Of a DNA stretch of 64,000 nucleotides, positions 57,127-64,000 are shown piece by piece. Source of the DNA: Paramarasmius palmivorus (lineage: Eukaryota > Basidiomycota > Agaricomycetes > Agaricales > Marasmiaceae); assembly GCA_037176845.1 (NCBI GenBank), contig JAYKXP010000170.1:26353-90352 (forward strand). Reading direction: 5' to 3'. How positions within the stretch are numbered: position 1 is the stretch's first letter; each line of letters opens with the position of its first letter. The translations under genes and the position numbers were made by a program. The notes beneath the pieces were generated by a model, which ran no database searches, was not told the DNA's origin, and worked only from the letters and a program-made list of their open reading frames with translations.

Positions 57127-57276
57127 TGTAGTAGGGGCTACTGGCATAGGCCGAGCCGGTCTAGCGGTCACGTGAGCACTCTCTATGTAGTCATTCCTGT
57201 CGTACCTACCTTTCCCAATCGCATCCACCGCGTTAGCAGCAGCTAGGGCTTCCTCAGCCCCTCCTGGCCCACTCCA
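57127..57276 (+). repeat. Right long terminal repeat
   Basis: Same 150 bp as 54600-54749 apart from one base; followed directly by CCGG. Confidence 0.85.
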
Positions 57277-57348
57277 CCGGCGTGGTTCGAACACGCAGCT
57301 TCAAAATTATACATGATCTTGAGGAGCCTCACACTGTGTTATAAGCAC
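57277..57348 (-). pseudogene. tRNA-Cys pseudogene, interrupted at its 3' end by the LTR element
   Basis: The plus strand reads CCGGCGTGGTTCGAACACGC, the reverse complement of the tRNA-Cys T-arm, then a degenerate anticodon arm and CTCACACTGTGTTATAAGCAC, matching the 5' half of tRNA-Cys with several changes. The anticodon GCA is not preserved. Confidence 0.6.
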
Positions 57349-57550
57349 TTTGGGGCGAGACGGATGGATGGGTCACTATGTGGCTTGAGATTCGCGTGAG
57401 GAAGTTAAGTCTTCAACATCCGGTATAGCTAATTGCGGTTATCGGAGATAAGTGAACCATCGGACTAAGCTTTTCACTGATAAAGAGGCGTGCAGCGATT
57501 TAGTTGACAGAGAAAGGAACCGACAAAACACCATACGATTTATGTGTAGT

Positions 57551-57631
57551 TTCCCCAGCCGATTCGAACGACTGACCTCGTGTAGTACAGAAACGATACG
57601 AGCATGCGCTGAACCCCTGAGCTAAGGAGGA
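57551..57631 (-). pseudogene. tRNA-Thr (CGT-like) pseudogene
   Basis: T-arm and D-arm match tRNA-Thr at 46229 and the loop CTCGTA is kept, but the anticodon stem no longer pairs (one base shorter on the 5' side) and the acceptor reads TCCTCCT against a damaged 3' strand. Confidence 0.6.
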
Positions 57632-57842
57632 GGATAGCAACCTTAACATTAAAAAAACTATACAGTACAACACCGATGAAGAAAACCAAGACGCGCACTT
57701 CGGTGATTTGGTGGGAGAGGCTCGAAAGGAAAATTCAACGTGACGTGACGGTGTGTTGACATAAAACTTCCTACCTCACTGTTGGATAGTTCGATCCAGA
57801 TTCGAGCTGGAGGCCCTTTGAGTTGTTGCCTAATTCCATTCG

Positions 57843-58025
57843 TTAGCACCCTTTCCCCTTACCCGGCGAAAACATGTATGCAGCTTGACCACCCAACTCC
57901 TTATTCCTCGTCCCAAGATACACAATATGCTCACTAAGAGCTTCACCAACGCCAAGCCGATAAGTAACTTGGTTTGCGCCGGTGATGAGGACGACTTTTT
58001 TATAGGGTTGCTCAGTTTCTGTCAT
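57843..58025 (-). pseudogene. Truncated duplicate of the SDR first exon
   Basis: MTETEQPYKKVVLITGANQ is nearly the same as the SDR start at 51042; the rest of the Rossmann segment is garbled (deletions around the GIGYALVKLL region) though HIVYLGTRNKELGGQAAY still matches. Nothing downstream matches the later SDR exons. Confidence 0.8.
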
Positions 58026-58271
58026 CAGTGGAAACGGTCAAAGGGCTGACGAAGTGGGCGTTAGGCATTTATACATACGAGGACATTAGTACGAACAACG
58101 CGCTGCGCTGGGAGCTCGTCGATCATGATGGTGATGGTAATGTGCTGTATAATTGATTGGTTCTTTTCCATCAATGATGACATGTGGGCGTTGAGGAACT
58201 CTATCACCATCGCGGCGTTATGCCCGCTTTATCAGCCGCTAGGGTCCTCAACACAGATTCATCCCCCGTTG

Positions 58272-58363
58272 CGGAGTTTAGCTCAGTTGGTAGAGCACAA
58301 GACTGTTACAACTCCAGGTTGTGTTCTTGTCTTGGGTCCCCTGTTAAAATCAGGCAGGTCGGA
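58272..58363 (+). pseudogene. Degenerate tRNA-Tyr relative with loop CTGTTA
   Basis: D-arm and 3' end (GGCAGGTCGGA) match tRNA-Tyr; the acceptor 5' strand (CGGAGT) no longer pairs, the T-loop lacks TTCGA, and the anticodon position reads GTT instead of GTA. Confidence 0.6.
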
Positions 58364-58631
58364 TTACGGGGTAACCAAGCGTATTTTTCATAACATGAGC
58401 TGAAAAGAAACCGCATTCTTCACTATCCTCCGAGTCTCACTATGGAAAACATGAGGTATTGGCCTAGGTGAATCTTTTCACAGTGAAACCCATTCGCCAA
58501 GTATACCATTTGAATCATTGGGATGCCTGGTCGCTTCTATCTGCGTGTTGGGCAGCACTATCACCACCGCCTATTCTATCCACCGCCGTGTTTCGCAGAC
58601 TATGGCATCGAGAGCCCAGAGCCTCGCATCA

Positions 58632-58724
58632 CCGACCTTAGCTCAGTTGGAAGAGCACAAGACTGTAATGGGTACATTTGAAGCTTGTATCTTGGGGTCG
58701 CCTGTTCGAACCAGGCAGGTCGGA
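58632..58724 (+). tRNA. tRNA-Tyr (anticodon GTA), intron-containing
   Basis: Acceptor CCGACCT/AGGTCGG plus A, D-arm AGCTCAGTTGGAAGAGC, anticodon stem CAAGA/TCTTG with loop CTGTAA (anticodon GUA), an intron of about 18-20 nt, T-arm CCTGTTCGAACCAGG. Mature sequence is the same as the copy at 59294. Confidence 0.92.
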
Positions 58725-58951
58725 ATAGACGGCAGTTAGAAACGGTGTTTTTGCTAGGGTAAGACCGCGAAGCGTTGTAGGAAAGTCAACCTCCTTCGCA
58801 TGTGGTATTCCACCAGAGATAAAAAAAACGTAGGGGTTACGGAAGGTAAAGGCGCTGAGTGTGATGTAGAAGGCTTTTAGACGACGTATCCCCACCCCTC
58901 AGGTATGCGTTCCTACCACATATGCACGGAAATCTGTATTACACAGCAGTG

Positions 58952-59040
58952 CCGACCTTGACTGAGTTGGAAGAGCACAAGACCGTAATGTGAAAGAATC
59001 TCCTATATTGGAGTTGCCTGTTCAAGCCAGGCAGGTCGGA
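58952..59040 (+). pseudogene. tRNA-Tyr pseudogene
   Basis: The acceptor pairs, but the D-arm is altered (TTGACTGAG), the anticodon loop is CCGTAA (T33 lost), and the T-loop reads TTCAAGC. Confidence 0.6.
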
Positions 59041-59177
59041 TTTCAACCACTCGTATCGAGTGATATTTTTTAAAAAATAGTTTATATCAGTAATCGACCA
59101 CAGAAGGAAATTGTAAGGTTTTGAAGTGTATCCGGTGAACTGCCCACGCAAGGGCTGTAGAACTTGAAGGTAGAAGC

Positions 59178-59225
59178 GCCGATTTTAGCTAAGTAGATAG
59201 GAAAATCAGAACCGTAAAAGGCCTT
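59178..59225 (+). pseudogene. tRNA-Tyr 5'-half fragment
   Basis: GCCGATTTTAGCTAAGTAG followed by a degraded anticodon arm (ACCGTAAAAGG); no 3' half. Confidence 0.45.
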
Positions 59226-59293
59226 TTAGACGGGGTACCCGAGCACCTATCAAATCAATGATCATGACCCAAACCCAAAACAACAGCTCACCG

Positions 59294-59384
59294 CCGACCT
59301 TAGCTCAGTTGGAAGAGCACAAGACTGTAATAGGCTGGCAATGTCCTCATCTTGGGGTCGCCTGTTCGAACCAGGCAGGTCGGA
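59294..59384 (+). tRNA. tRNA-Tyr (anticodon GTA), intron-containing
   Basis: Exons are the same as the copy at 58632; the intron differs. The T-rich run at 59406-59414 downstream can serve as Pol III terminator. Confidence 0.92.
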
Positions 59385-60203
59385 TATACTTGTCTATTCG
59401 GCTCGTTTTTTTTTCATTTATAGAGCAATCTACAGTACATACAACAAGGAAGGGTAAGGTAAGGTCCGAACCCATCTTCGGTGTTGTAGCAAATACGCCC
59501 TCTCGTGATAGACGCTGCGGAACTTGACCTTTTTCTTTCCATGGGTGTCAAGTAAATATATATTAGTACCGTGCCTAGCTTTGAAGCGACGTACCCACAA
59601 TCACGGGGTTGCTTAGTACCACATTCCTCTCCCTCATGTTGCTTGCCGGACGCAAAGAAACCTCTCCCATGAGTTCGAAAACGTAATGAAGCCTTGATAG
59701 AAGCAGGAGTGAGTCATGGGGCAGTTTCAATCTCATGAACGTTACCCCAAGGGCGTGGGCGTGGGTCGGAGGAGGTCGAAGCGGTGACGATGAAGTAGGG
59801 ATCGGGTGTTCATGGGTATAAATTGTGGATGAGTAGCTGGGCGTGAGTGTGCGTGTGTGGGGAGGAGGGGTGGTCTAGGTTGAACGAATTGGATGTAAGC
59901 CCGTGGTATTTGAAGGAAAAGAAGCCGACATACCCAATAAACGATGCTCCTATCCCTATCCTCCCTATACCTCTGAATAAACGGAACCGTGGAGGCGATG
60001 ACTTCGGTGCTTGCAGTTTCGACGATGAGAAGATGTCAGCTTCGTCGTTGGAGGACGTGCTAGTAGGGAGCGGGAAGGTCAGTGCATAACAAGCGAAGGC
60101 ATGTCGAATGACGTACCTCAACTTGTGTAGCTTCAAACGTGCCGGAAAGACAGGTGGTGTGGTGTAGAGTGCGACCAGAGGATGGCTGAAGCTATGCCTC
60201 GTC
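59385..60203. other. Region downstream of the tRNA-Tyr array
   Basis: A 192-codon minus ORF (59810-60388) contains a His-Thr run and a basic, Ser-rich composition without motifs; not supported as a gene. The spacer near 59570 resembles those between the Tyr copies, marking the array edge. Confidence 0.3.
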
Positions 60204-61004
60204 TTATTGTGACTCTTGGTGGAGATGGAGGCCTTGAAGATGTGAACGCGTGCTAGTTGGAGGAGCCTCTGGAGCTTCGTGCGGGCGACGACGCATGTAG
60301 GCGTCTTGGGCGCTGTAGATGGGATGAAAAGCTTGCTTATGAGGTAAGCGGGAGAACATGCTAAATGGGAGCGAAAAGTCACGTTCATAGTTCCAGCGTT
60401 TGGAGGTGTGTTGGATGACGTACATATAGTAGAGTAGGGCTAGAGATTCTCCGCGTAGCGATCTGGGACAGTCTGAGCTGAGGTCTTTCGTCGGGTCTTT
60501 TCCTAGAACGATAGTGTTCCTTGTCTTCTGTTGTAGCGGCGAAGGAACAGAGGTATAGAGCGATAGCGAGAGGACTTGGAAGAGTGTGTTCGCGTTCAGG
60601 CAGAGAACTGGATCGAAGAGACATGATGAGCTCAGCGTAGACCTCGAGAGGACTTGACTACGTACCCGCATCCAAAGCGTTCCGTTATCCTCTGCCATCC
60701 ACATCCGAGCTTGCGTGCGATGAAGGTTCTTGTGACCACCAGACCCAGCAGGAAATGCAGGAGAAAGTTCATCAAAAATGGTTACTGTAAGAAAACCACC
60801 GTTAGCGGTAGCCAGGCCTCCAAGACTTTTGCCATCCCAACAATTGCCCCTAAATCCTGCTCTAACCATCTTCTAAATCCATTAGCAACGACAAGAACAG
60901 CAGACTGTAAGTGTCCCTTTCGATGAAAAGATGATATAGTCAACCCAGATGGGTATGAAAGGGAAGGAAGCGAGGAAAAGAAAAGCCGCGTGTTGCCAGC
61001 ACAT
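60204..61004 (-). CDS. Tentative membrane-associated protein, exon structure unresolved
   Basis: ATG 61004-61002 starts a hydrophobic segment (HAAFLFLASFPFIPIW); a weak GTTGAC...TTACAG intron would join SAVLVVANGFRRWLEQ and VLEAWLPLTVVFL. Later minus-strand pieces look coding (SLPLAIALYL-like LPSPLAIALYLCSF, then YYMYVIQHTSKRWNYERDF and SMFSRLPHKQ) but lie in different frames. I recognise no family. It may be a real gene with introns I could not place, or a decayed one. Confidence 0.3.
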
Positions 61005-61058
61005 CCTACGTAATTGGTAACCGGTCTGTATGTTACTGGAAGAGAATCGTTCTCGCTT

Positions 61059-61153
61059 GCCCCATGGCTGAGTTGGTTACAGCGTCCGACTGTTATTGCA
61101 TTATTGAGCAGTTAACACATCGGAAGGTCGTGAGTTCGAGCCTCACTGGGGCA
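61059..61153 (+). tRNA. tRNA-Asn (anticodon GTT), copy 3, intron-containing
   Basis: Exons are the same as copies 1 and 2; the intron is different again. Confidence 0.93.
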
Positions 61154-61578
61154 GCCTATTGGGAAAGTGTGCCGTAGTTTTTATAACTGAATACATTGAT
61201 AAACATGAGCACCCTGGAACGAGACGATCTCCACTCAGTGAGTTCAATACCCGAGGAACATCATGCATATGACTAAGACTAGGTACAATGTGCCAGATCA
61301 CAACTACCTCGAAGTCTCGCTCCTTACAACGCCAGCCCTTTCCTTTCGATTGCTGCATCCCTTAAGTTTAATAGTATATCTCGCAGTCGTGAGGAAAGAG
61401 AACAATGCATCTATCATGTAAACATAAGACATTGTCTTGAGATTCCGTCTCAGGCAAAACTGAAACACGGTTGTCATGTATTCCTGATAAAGTCCAGTGA
61501 ATTACCTGGCTCACAGAATGCACCGGACTTGCATTCGGGCAGGTAAGGCAATAAAAAAGAATCAACTTTCTTTCTCTG
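61154..61578. other. Intergenic
   Basis: 425 bp between tRNA-Asn and the tRNA-Glu array; nothing recognised. Confidence 0.4.
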
Positions 61579-61675
61579 TTCCGTTACAGGGAATCGAACC
61601 CTGGGCTATCGCGACTTCGTTGATGGCGACAGAATGGATGAGAGGCGATAATGTTAGCCACTACACCATAACGGA
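61579..61675 (-). tRNA. tRNA-Glu (anticodon CTC), intron-containing
   Basis: Acceptor TCCGTTA/TAACGGA plus A, D-arm GGTGTAGTGGCTAACAT, anticodon stem ATCGC/GCGAT with loop CTCTCA (anticodon CUC), an intron of about 27 nt, T-arm CAGGGTTCGATTCCCTG. Confidence 0.9.
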
Positions 61676-61950
61676 ATACTTGTGCACTCTAGGCATCTTG
61701 TCCACAACAGACGTTTCTGTCCGTTAGGGAAATCTACGTATTTTATTTTGAAGGCAATAAAGGACTGCGGGTATATTCTCAGCGTCCTAATAGCCTCTTA
61801 CGCTTTTGGTCAAACGTGAGAGCTAAGATCATATCAGATCGGTGCCTACACCAATGCTCCCATTGAACGTTTCATCCTGGTTCAAAAAACGCCAACATGC
61901 TTACACTCGGTCCCAGTAAGTAAACGAATGAAAATAACCTTCACACACAT

Positions 61951-62043
61951 TTCCGTTGCAGGGAATCGAACCCTGGACTATCCCGAGTCGAACTCGGGAA
62001 CCTAAATGAGAGGCGATAACGTTAGCCACTACACCATAACGGA
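61951..62043 (-). tRNA. tRNA-Glu (anticodon CTC), intron with hairpin
   Basis: Anticodon loop CTCTCA preserved; one mismatch in the anticodon stem and one at the inner end of the acceptor. The intron contains a perfect small hairpin (CCCGAGTTCGACTCGGG). Probably functional but slightly worn. Confidence 0.65.
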
Positions 62044-62280
62044 CTATGTTCGTCGTTGCAGCACCTTGCCCAGATCTCACGATTCCCTGTCAGTGCACGC
62101 ACACACCCCGAGGTAGAAGCAAGAAATGGTATCGTATGGGAGACGTCGAAGTGTGATGCACCTCACTCTCGACATGTAGCACGCTTAGTGGATGCTTATT
62201 CCACTATGTCTTTATGAATTCGAGGGATATCTATTAGTGCTTGACACAGGCAAAAAATTTAGATAGCAATGCTCCCAATA

Positions 62281-62373
62281 TTTCGTTACAGGGAATCGAA
62301 CCTTGAGCCTACCGCGACGATTTTATTACGAAGGCTGACCTTGCGATAATGTCAGCCACGACACCATAACGGA
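62281..62373 (-). pseudogene. tRNA-Glu pseudogene without CTC loop
   Basis: Acceptor and T-arm resemble tRNA-Glu, but the anticodon loop reads AAGGTCA and there is an acceptor mismatch (TAACGAA). Confidence 0.65.
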
Positions 62374-62795
62374 TTAATGACTGTCTGTGGATCATTCCCC
62401 TTGTAAACGTTTTTTGGTTCACGCTAGAAAATTGAATTAATTGTTGTCTTTCGGAGTCACACAGCAGTTGGTGTATATCTTTTCCAACATGCTATCGTAT
62501 GTAATATATTCCCTCTGAAGACTCGGATGGTCACGGTATCTACGTCAGGCGTTTATCATCGATTGTTTCCCTCGAAGAGTACTACCACATGTTTCTCCCT
62601 GTAACATGCACTGAAAGACTTCGTTGATATTCGTAAAAACCCATCTTTGACGGTTCAGGTGCTAGTAGCCTCTTACGCAGTGCATGGAACCCGTATCTCA
62701 CTCCAACATTCCATCTAGGTTCCAAAGGGCTAACATGCTTACAACCGATCCCAGTAAGTAAATGAACGAAAATGATTAGATTTTGATCCCCAAAT
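62374..62795. other. Spacer in tRNA-Glu array
   Basis: The part at 62735-62795 matches 61890-61950 (both carry CCCAGTAAGTAAA and GAAAAT), showing that flanks were duplicated with the tRNA. Confidence 0.5.
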
Positions 62796-62865
62796 TTCCG
62801 TGACAGGAATTGAACCCTGAGATATTGCACACAGGTGATTTAGTTAGCCATTACACCATAACGGA
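62796..62865 (-). pseudogene. Deleted tRNA-Glu pseudogene
   Basis: Only 70 nt; 5' acceptor and D-arm are present, the anticodon arm and intron are largely lost. Confidence 0.6.
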
Positions 62866-63025
62866 GTCGTGAAGATTCTATGATGGTGTAGATGCGATTA
62901 GCTTACAACGCGCTCCGAATATAGAGATCATTGTGTTCCCGCTCCATCCGGGTTCGAAGGAGCCATACTCACTCCCGGTCTCAATAGGTAAATGAAAGAA
63001 AATAACTGAATGCCGACCCTTATAT

Positions 63026-63115
63026 TTCCGTTACAGGGAATTGAACCCTGAGCTATCGCCGAGCTGATAAACTACGTATGAGAGGCGATAATGGGAGCCA
63101 TTACGCTACAACGGA
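63026..63115 (-). tRNA. tRNA-Glu (anticodon CTC), intron-containing
   Basis: Acceptor TCCGTTG/TAACGGA (one G-U pair), anticodon stem ATCGC/GCGAT, loop CTCTCA, an intron of about 21 nt, T-arm GGGTTCAATTCCC. Structure is sound. Confidence 0.78.
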
Positions 63116-63705
63116 AGATCCCATGGTGGTATGAATGCGGGGTGCTGTCGCTGTCTCGTGTTTCAAGCTAGAGTCTACAATTGCACTTCCGAGTCTAACG
63201 TTACCGTTTCCAACATCCTATCCACCTCGAAGTGAGTATGTCATTCTTGTGATCAACCAACTGGATGGCATGCGTTATGCGTCTAAAACGAATTGTTTCC
63301 TATGAAAGCGCAATGAAAGACCGCGACACTGCGGGCATAAAGCCTATTTCACTGGGTGCATGCACCAATACAATGCAGCGAAATATCGATGACATATAGG
63401 TATTTAATTGACCACAACTTATTGAACACCCACTGTGCTGAGCAATAAAAAAACCTATAATACCATCAATATATCATCATGGGGTTAGTGGGTCCATGCA
63501 CCCAGTGTTGCAACAATTCGTACTAGTATCTCTGACCACGTTTTGTATGGGGGACCCGGAGCTCACTCATACTTGTGGAATAACCATCAAAGCGGTGCCC
63601 TCCGATTTTGCCCGCTCCATCCACCTTTCAAATACCGAGATGCTCCCCCGCATGGTAGGGAAATAATCCAAGAAGTGAACGAAATACATTCACACACCAT
63701 TGAGT
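63116..63705. other. Spacer in tRNA-Glu array
   Basis: 590 bp with no gene recognised. Confidence 0.4.
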
Positions 63706-63798
63706 TGCCGTTACGGGGAATCGAACCCCGAGCGATATGTAGAGGTACTGAATGCTCCTGTGAGGCGATCAGCTGTAGAGCCACTATATCAAAACGGA
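63706..63798 (-). pseudogene. tRNA-Glu-derived relic with anticodon position reading CAC
   Basis: Loop reads CTCACA, which would give anticodon CAC (Val), with a weakened anticodon stem and extra bases in the D-arm. T-arm GGGGTTCGATTCCCC is intact. Confidence 0.55.
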
Positions 63799-64000
63799 GT
63801 GACCTCACAAAGATGCTACAATGTGTCTAGTCTTGTAGTGAGCTACTTGTCTTGGTATGATATTGAGAAACACACCAATCATGTCCATAATCCAGTGTGT
63901 ACATTCCAGTGTGTAACTATTCCATAGCAACGCGCTCCAAAATCGCGCCAGTCAGACCACCAATCAGGTGAAATCACGGTGATTTCTCCTGCGCGGTTGC
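63799..64000. other. Right edge, nothing recognised
   Basis: 200 bp to the window end without coding signal. Confidence 0.4.

Larger units (their letters stand above)
54600..57276 (+). mobile_element. Compact LTR retroelement (2,677 bp) carrying a glycine-heptad-free GX3 ORF
   Basis: Two 150-bp direct repeats (54600-54749 and 57127-57276) differ at one base, start TG and end CA. The four bases CCGG directly flank both outer ends, consistent with a target-site duplication. Two bases inside the left repeat a TGG (54752) begins a primer-binding-like site, and GAAGGGGG (57115-57122) just before the right repeat fits a polypurine tract. The interior has a short gag-like ORF (54932-55057), an AT-rich block (about 55100-55440) and a large ORF with a GX3 array. 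No reverse transcriptase, integrase or protease motif was recognised, so the element is probably non-autonomous. The single LTR mismatch implies recent insertion. Confidence 0.75.

Noticed and set aside
59810..60388. 192-codon minus-strand ORF with a His-Thr run
   Set aside because: No motif; overlaps other open frames and the composition looks like low-complexity non-coding DNA.

Overview
This window looks like nuclear DNA of a basidiomycete mushroom (Agaricomycetes). Nearly every protein gene is cut by many 45-70 bp GT-AG introns, some exons are only 11-14 nt long, and the gene families are typical of agarics: serine/threonine-rich single-pass membrane proteins, BTB-like and F-box/LRR families, DUF6533-type and other seven-helix membrane proteins, a P450, GH30 and GH76 enzymes, and a PL1 pectate lyase. 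Every intact tRNA gene seen carries an intron. No species can be named from this sequence.

Layout. 0-5.7 kb: three paralogous signal-peptide/Ser-Thr-rich/single-TM proteins (the first runs off the left edge; the second carries a frameshift) and a tRNA-Arg. 6.2-7.6 kb: a pectate lyase with two frameshifts. 10.2-11.6 kb: a SWIM plus RING ubiquitin-ligase-like protein. 12.2-14.3 kb: an intact P450, then a second tRNA-Arg. 14.9-17.4 kb: a secreted GH30 glycosidase. 18.3-22.0 kb: two tandem glutathione transferases with similar promoters. 22.4-24.0 kb: a frameshifted F-box/LRR gene. 24.2-26.1 kb: an annexin with a proline-rich tail. 28.5-29.8 kb: a seven-helix membrane protein. 32.8-35.2 kb: a membrane-anchored GH76-type protein. 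35.3-37.1 kb: an intact F-box gene; 39.8-41.7 kb: a decayed one. 42.0-44.9 kb: three tandem BTB-like genes, the middle one having lost its BTB exon. 48.7-50.1 kb: a DUF6533-type membrane protein. 50.2-51.0 kb: a short-chain dehydrogenase, part of which is duplicated near 58 kb.

The right half is rich in tRNA genes and tRNA relics: three Asn genes, a tandem Tyr array (58.3-59.4 kb), Glu(CUC) relatives in two clusters (52.1-52.8 and 61.6-63.8 kb), and single Thr, Cys and Lys genes. A compact LTR element (54,600-57,276) sits inside a tRNA-Cys-like relic. It has 150-bp terminal repeats differing at one base, TG...CA ends, a 4-bp CCGG target duplication, a primer-binding-like TGG, and a polypurine tract. 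It encodes only a short gag-like ORF and a large ORF with fifteen glycines spaced exactly four residues apart; no reverse transcriptase was recognised. This is the most unusual object in the window.

Several genes (P450, GH30, GH76, SWIM-RING, GSTs, one F-box gene) read cleanly over many exons, while others (pectate lyase, two F-box genes, membrane protein 2, possibly the seven-helix gene) need one or more single-base shifts. That contrast favours real gene decay over a poor assembly, but reads would be needed to settle it. Exon boundaries throughout were inferred by eye.
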